64,000 bases of DNA. Source: Mauremys mutica (taxonomy: Eukaryota; Chordata; Testudines; Geoemydidae). Below the pieces are notes generated by a model. It worked only from the letters and a program-made list of their open reading frames with translations. It was not told the origin of the DNA and made no database searches. Below are positions 11,667 through 21,806 of the stretch, in pieces. How positions within the stretch are numbered: the first letter of the stretch is position 1; every line of letters begins with the position of its first letter. The position numbers and the translations under genes are program-made. Where the stretch lies: assembly GCF_020497125.1 (NCBI RefSeq), contig NC_059076.1:9539951-9603950 (forward strand), read 5' to 3'.

Positions 11667-12105
11667 GAGGAGAGCAATCAAACTAATAAAATGTTTAGAA
11701 AACTTGACCTATAAGGAAAGGTTTTTTTTTTTAAAAGGCCAACACAGGCATGTTTAGTCTTGAAAGAAAATACCCAGAGTTGACCTGATTATAGTCTTCA
11801 CATATGTAAAGGGGAGCTTGATCAATTCTTTTCTGCCCACTGATGGTAGAAGAAGCAGTAATGGGCTTAATCTGCAGCAAGGGAGATTTAGGTTAGATAT
11901 TAGGAAAAAAACGTTACAACTATAAGAGTAGTTACACTCTGGAATCGACTTCCAAGGGAGGTTGTGGACACCCCAGGATTGGAGGCTTTAAGAACAGGTT
12001 GGACAAACACTTGATGGTGTGTGTTTACTTGGTCCTGCCTCAGTGCTGGAGGCTGGATTTGATGACCACTAAAGGTCCCTTCCAGCCCTACATCCCTATG
12101 ATTCT

Positions 12106-13092
12106 ATTAGTCTGTATGCAGATTTTCAAACGTGCTCAGGACCCACAATGGGGCTCAGAAATTCAAAACAGGTCAGTGTCTAGCAGCTGTGCAAGTCTGA
12201 CCCATATGGGTGTTGGATCTGAAGGCACACAAAGGGTTCATTGCAAGGTTTAATCGAAGGAGAAACTCATTAGGAGCAGTGTACGGATGGCCAAAACTTG
12301 AACCACATTTTTTAGCTAAAAAATTAAAATAATGCTGCAACATCTCTAGGGCCGTTCACCCAGAAGAATTTGGAATCACTTTGCAAAGTCAAGGAACTGA
12401 TGTACAAACTATACACAGGATAACTTGCTCAGCCAGTAAAATGTAGTTACATTTGGGATGAAAGAGGGCAACTGTTTGACAATTTAGATCCATGCTGTAC
12501 AGCAGTTTAGTGCAGGAGGTTAAAAAAATCACATTGATTTGGAAAAGCAGAGGGAATATAGTTATACACGTTGGAACTTGAATGTCATGTTATGGTTGAC
12601 CTGACTGTTGTGAAAAATGTCACTGGGCATTTCATGGAGACAAGTGGGCAGTGACTTGTTTTTACATCTCACCTGAAAGACGGTGCATAACATTTTCAAA
12701 AGGTCTGAAGTGACTTAGGAACCTAAGTCCCACTGAAAGTCAATTAAACTTAGGCACCTAAGTCATATAGGTGCTGTTCAACATTTTATCCAGTTTCTTC
12801 TGTAACACAAGACCCCTTATATTGTGACTGGGTCTTAGGTTTGTACTAACAAGGAGAGAAGAGTGCAACCTACTAATGCAACATTACGACTTTCTGAAGC
12901 ACCTGGGTTTTCACATTTATGATATCTGTGGAAGTCACAGCTCATAAAAGTGCTGAGAAGTCCATGTTACTCTTCATCCTGAGGGTACTAGTAATACAAT
13001 GAATGACAGCAATCTGTTTGTTAGAATTAGCCCTGTTTTCTGTTCATGAATTGTCCATTGAATCATAAATCATCATGGTTTCTACGAGTCAG
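12106..13092. other. Unassigned DNA with one short ancient repeat
   Basis: At 12690-12775 there is a diverged 'ttttcaaaaggt ... cttaggcacctaagtc' repeat of the type seen at 30590 and 36610. The rest is unrecognised. Confidence 0.45.
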
Positions 13093-13125
13093 TTAATAAT
13101 AATAATAATAATAATAATTAATAAC
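13093..13125. repeat. (TAA)n microsatellite
   Basis: About nine tandem taa units, directly followed by an MIR-like fragment. Confidence 0.9.
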
Positions 13126-13315
13126 AACTTCCTATATAGAACTTGTTGTCCATTTATCACAGAGCTCTTTACAAAGGCAGGCAAGTTCCATTAGCTGCAT
13201 TTTATAGATGGGAAAACTGAGACAGTGTAGCAAACTGAATCACCCAAGGGCACACAGCTGATTAGTAGCAAAGCTGGGCGTAAACCCTATCTCCTAGTGA
13301 CCTAAGGATTCCTTG
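13126..13315 (+). repeat. MIR/L2-like ancient SINE or LINE fragment
   Basis: The string attttatagatgggaaaactg followed by cacccaagggcacacagctg is the conserved core of MIR/L2-type repeats. Confidence 0.6.
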
Positions 13316-13894
13316 CATGTCACAACATGACTGCTCCCTTTAAGGGTAGCTACGGTCAGTCATACCTATGCCATAATTAATTAGCTGCTTCCCAGCCTGA
13401 AGGGGCAGAACTAAGGAGCATCTGGTGATAGCTTAATGGACACCTGAGCCTTATCAAAGGACTGAGAGTGAGATCAGTCTGGAATTGGAACCACAGGGAG
13501 CAGATTATCTGTCTGTCTGTCTCACTCGCTCCTATGGTAGGCCCTGAGCCAAGGAGTGCAAGGAAAAGGGTACGCCAGTCCATGGCTCTATGACAGCCAG
13601 ATAGGACACAAGGCACAGAGCACCAAAGAGGGGCTGGAAGCAGGGCCCACAGGGCAAGCTGAAGGGCACTGTGCCCTTTTGTTGGGGAGTTTTCAGTTTG
13701 GACTCTTTGCACTCTGGAAGGGGCTATGTTTGTTGTGACTTGGCTGGTGGGCTAGGCCACAGCTACACCACAGCTTGATGTGGAGAGCTGAGGAGACTAA
13801 CTTTCAGGAGGGAAAATGAGGCAGGGAGTGCCAACAGTGAACAGGGGTGCTACAAAGCAGCCACACCCCTCCCAAATGACTAATAGTGCTTCAT
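13316..13894. other. Unassigned DNA
   Basis: Overlapping short frames on both strands (13377-13738), without domains or splice context. No repeat recognised. Confidence 0.45.
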
Positions 13895-14018
13895 GCAGTG
13901 TTGTTGTAGCCATGTTGTCTCTGGATATCAGAGAGACAAGGTGCAGGAGGTGATATCTTTTATTGGACCAACTTCTATTGGCCAGTGAGACAAGCTTTCA
14001 CTGAGCTCTTCTTCAGCT
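13895..14018 (-). mobile_element. PLE tail fragment (left arm)
   Basis: The sequence gttgttgtagccatgttgtc then atcttttattggaccaactt and gacaagctttcactgagctc is the same PLE tail as at 5.9 and 41.5 kb. A matching tail in the opposite orientation lies at 16172-16285, so the two may be arms of one fold-back separated by later insertions. Confidence 0.65.
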
Positions 14019-14039
14019 GGGGTAATAGGTAATAATTGG

Positions 14040-14218
14040 AGATATACCAATCTCCTAGAACTGGAAGGGACCTTGAAAGGTCATTGAGTCCAGCCCCCTG
14101 CCTTCACTAGCAGGACCAATTTTTGCCCCAGATCCCTAAGTGGCCTCCTCAAGGATTGAACTCACAACCCTGGGTTTAGTAGGCCAATGCTCAAACCACT
14201 GAGCTATCCCTCCCCCCA
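14040..14218 (-). mobile_element. tRNA-derived SINE
   Basis: In reverse complement the head reads gggagggatagctcagtggt, with a perfect A-box (tagctcagtgg) and a B-box-like gagttcaatcc. The tail resembles a CR1 3' end (ccttccagttct). Copies: 19880, 43434, 50429 and 63487. Confidence 0.85.
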
Positions 14219-15003
14219 AGGAGGTATAGCTTATTCTAAGGCCTGCTCTACACTACAGAGTTAGGCTGATGTGAGACACTTACATCCATCTAACTCTGGT
14301 AGCGTCTACACTAAAATGTAGTTCCCATCAATGTAAGTCACCCACTACACCAACCTAATCACTCCACGTCCGTAAGAGGTGTAGCACTTAGGTCGCTGTA
14401 GTTAGGTTGATGCAGTGTCTGTGTAGCCACTGTGTTTCTTACATCGCCTGTTGATGCCTTTGACACCCTGAGCTGTCAGCCCTGCCACCACTCTGGGATG
14501 ACCACCAGAGTCCCGCCACTCGGTGCTGATAGCTGGAGATTTCAGGTTCACATGGATCTGACCACCAGAGCCCCGACGCCTGGGTCAGCCCCCCACAAGG
14601 CCCTGCTAAAGTTGATGCAAGAGCTCCTGGTGGGGATGCACATCGCCAGCAGAAGGAGGGTAGTGTGGTCATAAACAGCCAATTTAATTACTGTGATATC
14701 AGACGTAATTGCCTCTCTATTACCTGGTCTACTCAATAGAGTTAAGTCAACACAAGGCAGCTTATGTTGACCTACCTATGGAAGTGTCTACACTTAAGTT
14801 TGTTCCCGCTGACGTAACTGCCCAGCTATGCCGACTTAATAACTCCACCTCCACAAGTGGCGTAGAGTCAAGGTCAACATAGTTAGGTCAATGCAGTGTC
14901 AGTGTAGACACTTCATTGCTTACATTGACTGTTATTGGCTTTCAGGAACCATCCCACAATGTCCTACGCTGACAATTTAATCGATACAATCACTCCTGGT
15001 GAG

Positions 15004-16058
15004 TCATAGAATCATAGAATCTCAGGGTTGGAAGGGACCTGAGGAGGTCATCTTGTCCAACCCCCTGCTCAAAGCAGGACCAAACCCAACTAAATCATCC
15101 CAGCCAGGGCTTTGTCAAGCCTGACCTTAAAAACCTCTAAGGAAGGAGATTCCATCACCTCCCTAGGTAACCCATTCCAGTTCTTCACCACCCTACAGGG
15201 GGTTGGACTAGATGACCTCCTCAGGTCCCTTCCAACCCTGAGATTCTATGATTCTATGATTCTACTAGTGAAAAAGTTTTTCCTAATATCCAACCTAAAC
15301 CTCCCCCTCTGCAACTTGAGACCATTACTCCTTGTTCTGTCATCTTCTACCACTGAGAACAGTCTAGATCCATCCTCTTTGGAACCCCCTTTCAGGTAGT
15401 TGAAAGCAGCTATCAAATCCCCCCTCATTCTTCTCTTCTGCAGACTAAACAATCCCAGTTCCCTCAGCCTCTCCTCATAAGTCATGTGCTCCAGCCCCCT
15501 AATCATTTTTGTTGCCCTCCGTTGGACTCTCTCCAATTTATCCACATCCTTCTTGTAGTGTGGGGCCCAAAACTGGACACAGTACTCCAAATGAGGCCTC
15601 ACCAGTGCTGAGTAGAGGGGAATGATCACATCCCTCGATCTGCTGGAAATGCCCCTACTTATACAACCCAAAATGCCATTAGCCTTCTTGGCAACAAGGG
15701 CACACTGTTGACTCATATTCAGCTTTTCGTCCACCGTAACCCCTAGGTCCTTTTCTGCAGAACTGCTGCCCAGCCATTTGGTCCCTAGTCTGTAGCAGTG
15801 CATGGGATTCTTCCGTCCTAAGTGCAGGACTCTGCACTTGTCCTTGTTGAACCTCATCCGATTTCTTTTGGCCCAATCCTCTAATTTGTCTAGGTCCCTC
15901 TGTATCCTATCCCTACCCTCCAGCGTATCAACCACTCCTCCCAGTTTAGTGTCATCTGCAAACTTGCAAAGGGTGCAGTCCACACCATCCTCCAGATCGT
16001 TAATGAAGATATTGAATAAAACTGGCCCCAGCACCGACCCTTGGTGCTGGATACTCAC
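15004..16058 (-). mobile_element. CR1 LINE 3' half, antisense
   Basis: The 3' end is at the left (tcatagaatcatagaatctc), followed inward by the 3' UTR and the C-terminal reverse-transcriptase ORF. A small inverted CR1 tail is inserted at about 15196-15264. The 5' end is truncated at about 16058 inside the hAT-like element. Confidence 0.88.
15196..15264 (+). mobile_element. Tiny CR1 3' tail inserted in opposite orientation
   Basis: The segment gggggttggactagatgacc to the repeated attctatg units is a sense CR1 3' end. It interrupts the antisense CR1 between accaccctac and tactagtgaaaaag. The tetramer ctac is present at both junctions, as expected for a severely 5'-truncated insertion. Confidence 0.75.
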
Positions 16059-16091
16059 TGCTGACACAAGGAGCCAAGTGTGCACACACAC
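15246..16091 (-). pseudogene. CR1 ORF2 reverse transcriptase, C-terminal part
   Basis: An open frame of 281 codons. About the first 17 residues derive from flanking DNA. From residue 18 it reads [16 protein letters not shown] and then [10 protein letters not shown], the RT motif with the catalytic FADD pair (YADD-type), followed by [17 protein letters not shown] and the thumb/C-terminal region ([38 protein letters not shown]). CR1 ORF2 normally also carries an N-terminal APE endonuclease and earlier RT motifs; these are absent. The final residues (FTSRIIES) end early because the nested CR1 tail interrupts the ORF. The frame is otherwise intact, implying a fairly recent copy. It cannot encode an active enzyme. 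Confidence 0.88.
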
Positions 16092-16171
16092 AAGTGATTT
16101 AATATCTGCATTGCCTGTATGCCGACATAAATTAGGTTGATGTAATTTTATAGTGTAGACCAGGCATGAGT

Positions 16172-16285
16172 AAGTTTCTCAGATCTGAAGAGCTCTGTGT
16201 GGCTCGAAAGCATGTCTCTCTCACCAAGAGAAATTGGTCCAATAAAAGTTAATACCTCATCCACCTTGTCTCTGTAATATTGCTT
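16172..16285 (+). mobile_element. PLE tail fragment (right arm)
   Basis: The sequence gaagagctctgtgtggctcg, then gtctctctcaccaagagaaa and ggtccaataaaagttaatac, is the PLE tail in the orientation opposite to 13895-14018. Confidence 0.65.
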
Positions 16286-18479
16286 CAGATATGCAAAAAG
16301 TGCAATTTGAAATATTTCACTTGATAGACAGATCACACAACCTTTTTGTGCTTCCCCCGCAGGATGAGCATACCTCCTAGGATGAGGGTGCCAATGTGAA
16401 TATTCATGCCCCTAAAATAAAAAAAAAATCACTTTCTTCAAATATTCTTCAATAGTCGCCCATTTTGGCAATTATTCCTGCCTGTAAATTTGCTTACTCC
16501 AATATTTAAGGAATAGACCACAATGGGCATAGACACAGTCAAAATGAATTAATGTCAAAGTTTCTACTAATATTTATGGAGTATTCACCTGGGCCTGATC
16601 CTGCAAGTGAAACGGATTCAATATTTATGAATAATAATAATAATAATGAGCAGGCTAGCAGGCTCATTGGTTTGCTAGTATTAATTAGTATTAATCAGAA
16701 TTAATTAGTATTTGCTTTAAGTAGCTCCCAGAATGTGCAGCGCAACATAGGAGAAGGTACAGGGTCAGACCCTCACCTGACGTAAATCAGGATTATCCCA
16801 GTAAAACATTGGAGCAAAGCCAATTTACACTAGCTGAGGGTCTGCTCCCAGGCTTTGTCCCAGAGATCTTGCAATTTTAACTCAACGGCTAAAAGGGAAG
16901 GGGGAAAGGGTACAGCATATAAACAAGGCATAAAGGGTGATGATTGGTTATTTAATCAAGCCCTTTTCGAATATTATTGTGTAGCTAGCTACTTCTCCGC
17001 ACTACCGTTGTAAAGTAATCAGCCGCTGTAAATTACTCTGACAAGCCCGAGGATAAATGCCCTCAGATTTGTGCCTGGTCTGATGCAGCCTCTAATCTCT
17101 AAATAAACTGGACCTTGCAGGGCTTGTGATTGTCTTTCTAGTTAGAAAGCTTCCTGGTTATGTACATTAAACCCTGCTCATTTCCCAATTCAGACGGTTA
17201 GCCCTTGCTCCTGCACGGTGCCCTTTGTATGCTACATATCAATATACTTATGCTTCCACTCAGCAGCTGCAGCTGCAGGGCGGAATCTGTCTGCAGGCTG
17301 GCAAAATGCTGTAGGTTTCTCTATGGAAAAGCCAGTGCCTGTACTGTAGGTATCAGTGCTGCCTGGTTATTCAGGAGTTTGGAGGATTAGTCCAGGATGT
17401 TGATTTTTTACTTCAAAAGTAGATTAGTGGAAGTCGACAGCCTCATGTCCAGCCTTACGTAGTGCGAAGTGATAATAAGTATAGAACTGCTAGTTACTTG
17501 GGTCCCATGTCACACACTCCGACTGGATAAATGATGAATCTGTAATGACATTACATAGAATTGAGACAGATGGCTCCGGCTTTTGATAAATGCATACATC
17601 TTCATAATCAGATCATAATCCCAATGCCTGGAAGATCAATTGGAATATAATAACTTTGAAAACTAAAATCATTTTGCTGGTTTGACTGTAAGATGCGCAT
17701 TAAAAACAGAAATGGTCTTAATTTAATTAGACCTGTGCCTTCTTCAACATGAAATTAAACAAGAAGAAATTACTCCATAAGAAAACAAATACAGGGATAT
17801 TCTCATCTTATTTTACTTTGAACTCATGTTATTTATCCTACTGCATAAGAAGAAAAGAAAATTATTTTCTCTCCAGTGGACATTAAGACAGATTGATGGT
17901 CTCCACTATAAAAAGGACTAAATGAAATTCTTGACATCTTTTCAGCAAGATGTCATTTCACTCCTAAGACTCTAGTTATAATACGGTCCACCTGTTATTG
18001 ATAGTGATGTTTAATATTTGACTGGCTATTTAAGGTGCAAAGTCCTGGAGATAAATCTCTCTTTCCTGATTTTACTAGTTTACTTTAGGCGCACATGCTG
18101 GAAATTGAAATGATTGACTAAGGACACGGTGTAAAAATTACCATTTGAAATAATGTCATTACCAAAAAGTGAGGATTTTTGAGAACAAAATAATTATGAA
18201 GCTCATTAAATTCACAGTTTCTGCATATTGCAGATTAGTAAAAGACTAATGGCGGATCTCAGCACATAATTTTGCAGCGTAGTAGTGTATTATCTGAATG
18301 ACTGTCATTTACCCTAAATTTAAATCCTTGCTCCTGCACATAAATAAATATCTTTCCCTCATTTGCATGGGATTTAGGATATCTTTCGGTAAAATAAAGG
18401 TAATATGTGATTCTGCACAGAATTTCAGCCAAACTTGGATTATCGTTACAGTAACTCCTAGAAACCCTAATTAAGATCA
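16286..18479. other. AT-rich unique DNA, possible conserved non-coding sequence
   Basis: Nearly free of recognisable repeats apart from an (ATA)n run at about 16630-16648. The part 17540-18080 is AT-rich with homeodomain-like cores (taattag, aattaa). No ORF beyond 62 codons. Repeat depletion in so repeat-rich a window is the only reason to suspect function. Confidence 0.3.
16338..16408 (-). other. Possible host exon (weak candidate)
   Basis: On the minus strand a strong polypyrimidine tract ending attttag precedes a 70-bp open segment. In one frame it reads MNIHIGTLILGGMLILRGKH, a hydrophobic stretch followed by basic residues, as at the end of a membrane segment. The would-be donor (aag then gttgtg) is poor. 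The plus strand also has an acceptor-like cccccgcag at about 16353-16361, so the strand is ambiguous. I do not recognise a gene; this could be chance. Confidence 0.15.
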
Positions 18480-18660
18480 GAGGTCCTTTGTGCTGGGTGC
18501 TTTACAAATATGTAGCATGAGCTAATCCTGTCATGAAGTTTTTACAATCCAAATAGACAAAGGGGTGGAGAGGAAACAGAGGGGCAGAGAGAAGTGACTT
18601 GACCAAGGTCACACAGCACATTATGGCAAAGCCTAAAGTAGACCACCCCAACTCCCTCTT
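18480..18660 (+). repeat. MIR/L2-like ancient fragment
   Basis: The strings gtgctgggtgctttacaaat, then gaagtgacttgaccaaggtc and acacagcaca, match MIR/L2 consensus order. Confidence 0.6.
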
Positions 18661-18749
18661 TGTGAGCTCTAGCCAAGGGGTTCCTATGGAGCCTCGTAGT
18701 ACTTTAAAGAAGACCTTCTTTCGAAGACTCTTCAGAGATGATGGTGCTT

Positions 18750-19145
18750 AGACTCATAGACTCATAGACTTTAAGGTCAGAAGGGACCATTATGATCATC
18801 TAGTCTGACCTCCTGCACAACACAGGCCACAGAATTTCACCCACCCACTCCTGTAACAACCCCCTAACCTATGTCTGAGTTATTGAAGTCCTCAAATGGT
18901 GTTTTAAAGACCTCAAGGTGCAGAGAATCCTCCAGCAAGTGACCCGTGCTCCACGCTGCAGAGGAAGGCGAAAAGCCTCCAGGACCTCTGCCAATCTGCC
19001 CTGGAGGAAAATTCCTTCCCAACCCCAAATATGGCAATCAGCTAAACCCTGAGCATGTGGGCAAGACTCACCAGCCAGACACCCAGGAAAGAATTCTCTG
19101 TAGTAACTCAGATCCCACCTCATCTAACATCCCATCACAGGCCAT
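18750..19145 (-). mobile_element. CR1 LINE 3' end, antisense
   Basis: Third copy of the same antisense CR1 terminus (agactcat repeats, aggtcagaagggaccattat, to cccatcacagg). Includes the ctggaggaaaattcc block missing in the 1.7-kb copy. Confidence 0.88.
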
Positions 19146-19879
19146 TGGGCATATTTACTGCTACTAATCAAAGATCAATTAATTGCCAAAATTTAGGCTA
19201 TCCCTAAATGCTTAGAGAAGATGAAGCAGCTCTGGATCAAAGGTACCACAAATGGGATGAATCAAGCCCTGTGTCTTGCCGGCTGTGTGTCGATTAATAA
19301 AGCACCTTGGTTGCCTTCAGGAGGCAAGGGGATGTGCAAATATAAATTAATGGATTCTCCTGAACTCATGGAAAGATGATTTTCTCTACACTTGGGTAAA
19401 GGAGAAAGTAAAAATCACACTTAATTTTCACTCAGACTGAAAGCAAATAAATCTCAGGGTTGTGTCTTGGTCTTTGGGAGTTAGTGTGTCAGGCTTCTTT
19501 TCTGCATAGCATTGTTCACCTGTCAGCAGACAGGGCCCTGGGGCCCTCATCTGAAGCCTATTGGAGCCTTTCCATTCACTTTGAGGGTCTTTGGATCTAG
19601 CCCTTGGAGTATTCCAGTGTATGTGCTTGGGATGGGGGTGTGGCCAGGAGCCTTCTCCTCCCCCCTCTATATGCAATGGCTTGTACCTCCAGGAAGTACC
19701 TGCTACACTTTTTATGCAGCTATTATATATGGGTGGAGTAAGGGCTGTTGCATAGTGTGCTGCCCCCCTTGTGGCCAGGAGACCTTAGTGCCTTTCTCCA
19801 TTATTATTTTTTGTGCTCCCCACATACTTTTTGATGTCTCTTGGAGCTGCTGTGTGGCCCCAAACTCTTTTATGGGTTA
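19146..19879. other. Unassigned DNA
   Basis: No gene or clear repeat. A plus frame at 19512-19919 (135 codons) runs into the next SINE, so it is almost certainly spurious. Confidence 0.45.
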
Positions 19880-20055
19880 TAGAATATCAGGGTTGGAAGG
19901 GATCTCAGGAGGTATCTAGTCCAACCCCCTGCTCAAAGCAGGACCAATCTCCAGACAGATTTTTACCCCACTCCCTAAATGGCCCCCTCAAGGATTGAAC
20001 TCATACCCCTGGGTTTAATAGGCCAATGCTCAAACCACTGAGCTATCCCTCCCAC
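19880..20055 (-). mobile_element. tRNA-derived SINE with CR1-like tail
   Basis: The reverse complement has the tagctcagtgg A-box head. The left end (tagaatatcagggttggaag, ctagtccaaccccctgctca) is almost identical to the CR1 3' end at 15004, showing tail sharing between SINE and LINE. Confidence 0.88.
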
Positions 20056-21034
20056 TCTTCTGATGCTTGAATAAACACTATTGATGGATTGGGTTTTCTC
20101 TCCATCTCCTCTGATACAATGGATTCCCCATCAGTGAGAGTCTCACAATCATCACTCAGCATCAGCTCCCCAAGGAGCACTTTTCTGGGCGACAGGATAA
20201 TCTGTGCCACACTTTACACATCTGTTGGGAAGGGCACATAAAACAGAGAGGCAAATTGCTGGTCCTCTGAGTGCACAGCCCCGATGAGTCATCTTCAGTG
20301 TAATGACCTGAATCAAATATTTGGCTCTGCCTCTTTGTTTGATATTTCTCCTAATCCTGCTGCTGATTGCCAGGCTAAAATAGTGCGTGCTGAAAGACAA
20401 CAGCAGCCTGAGACAGGAGAATTCATCCTGTTTGTGCTAGCAGATTCCACAGCTACTTCCACGTCCACTAATGGGCAATCTTCGTCCCCTCGCATGCCCA
20501 CCTCCTCCAGGCAGGAACTCACTGCTCACATAAGATGGGAAAACAATCCAGGCCAAAATGAACATTGAGTTTGGGTGTCTTCATTTTCGGTTGCCCACTT
20601 TAGATGCCTTTGAAAAGTCTTGCATTTCGCTGTGACATTTGGAGTACCTTTCCCAGAGTTGGTCCAGTAAAAGAGATGGCCTGAACTCTCTAATAACTCT
20701 AATGTTGCTATGATATATTGGGACTGATACAGCTACAACTACACTGCATGCACTAAAAGAGCCTGGATTTTCAGAAAATGCTGATCACCCACTTGCTGAA
20801 AATCAAGCCTCATTCAAGTGTCTCAAACTGGGCACCCAACATCATTAGGCACTTTTGAAAATTTTGGCCTTAGCTTGCAGCAAGTTGTTGGGTTTTTGTT
20901 TTGTAAAGCAACATATGTAAAATATCATCCAACCACAGCATAAATTAGTAGCAGATATATTTGTCTTCAATTTGCCTTCATGCCCAATCATAAAGGAAAT
21001 TGTATGGAACCTTAGAGAGACTATCAAGCTATGG
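20056..21034. other. Unassigned DNA with ancient repeat traces
   Basis: Short diverged 'ggattttcagaaaatgctga ... ggcacttttgaaaattttgg' repeats at about 20575-20660 and 20757-20870. Otherwise unrecognised. Confidence 0.4.
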
Positions 21035-21798
21035 CAGGGACGGGCAAATGTGCTGGCCTGCGGGCCACATCGGGTTTCTTAAATTGTATGGAGGGGCAGT
21101 TAGGGGAGGGAGGTGTGGCCTGGCCCCCCACCTCCTAGCTGCCACCCCACCCTCCAAGACTCCTGCCCCATCCACACACCCCTGCACCCTGTCCCCTGAC
21201 CACCCCCAGACCTCTGCCACCCCATCCAATCCCTCCTCTCATTCCTGATAGCCCCCCCAGAACCCCTGCCCCATCCAACCACCCCTTCTCCCTGCTCCTG
21301 ACTGTCCCCTGCCACCCCATCCAACCCCTCCCCCTCCTTCCTGACTGCCTCCCCGGGATCCCTTTCCCCATTCAACCCCCTGTTCCCCCCCGACCGCCCT
21401 GACCTGTAGCCACACTCCCGCCCCCTGACGCCCCCCCTGATCTCCCCTGCCCTCTATTCAACGCCCCTGCTCCCTGCCCCCTACCGTGCTGCCTGGAGCA
21501 CGTGTGGCTGGTGGCACTACAGCTGTGCTGCCTGGATGGAGCTGGGCCACACCGCCACCACCACGCAGCACAGAGAGTGGGGCAGGCCGGGCTCTACAGC
21601 GGCGCTGCCCCAGGAGCTCATAGCCCCGCTGCCCAGAGCATTGCGCCGGCGGTGGAGCGAGCGAGTGAGCTGAGGCTGCAGGGGAGGGAGGACAGCGGGG
21701 GAGGGGCTGGGGTAGCCTCCTGGGCCAGGAACTCAGGGGCCGGGCAGGACGGTCATGGGGCTGAATGTGGCCCGCAGGCCATAGTTTGCCCACCTCTG
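21035..21798. mobile_element. hAT-type element with C-rich interior
   Basis: The left terminus cagggacgggcaaatgtgct, followed by gcctgcgggccaca, matches the inverted right terminus tgtggcccgcaggccatagt, tttgcccacctctg. Flanks agctatgg (21027-21034) and gtctatgg (21799-21806) share 6 of 8 bases, an aged hAT duplication. The interior 21120-21480 is a degenerate pyrimidine-rich tandem array on the plus strand. Open frames within it are composition artefacts. Confidence 0.78.
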
Positions 21799-21806
21799 GT
21801 CTATGG

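Larger units (their letters stand above)
9535..12105 (+). mobile_element. Long decayed CR1 LINE, interrupted twice
   Basis: Sense-strand CR1 sequence can be followed from about 9540 (endonuclease-RT linker region) through an RT domain and on to a 3' terminus ending near 12105 (cccttccagccctacatccc, then attct units). It is split by an antisense CR1 tail at 9771-10165 and by a PLE at 11104-11666. The middle of the RT between the DFSKAFDTV-like segment and the C-terminal region is missing across the PLE insertion. Confidence 0.75.
14240..16167. mobile_element. hAT-like DNA element split by a CR1
   Basis: The left end cctgctctacactacagagt and the right end tagtgtagaccaggc form inverted termini. 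Related internal blocks (ggtcaatgcagtgtcagtgtagacac) recur at about 14390-14440 and 14880-14915, so two copies or an internal duplication may be present. A 1-kb CR1 occupies about 15004-16058. A clean target duplication is not visible. Superfamily inferred from the ends. Confidence 0.55.

Noticed and set aside
14040..14218. Possible tRNA gene
   Set aside because: A and B boxes are present, but there is no cloverleaf and the copy carries a SINE body and CR1-like tail; four other copies occur in the window.
1722..19145. The three near-identical antisense CR1 tails as a CRISPR-like or regulatory direct repeat set
   Set aside because: Their spacing is irregular (about 8-9 kb), and each ends in CR1 terminal units, so they are independent retroinsertions.
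21100..21375. Gly-rich minus frames
   Set aside because: Translation of the pyrimidine-rich hAT interior; composition artefact.
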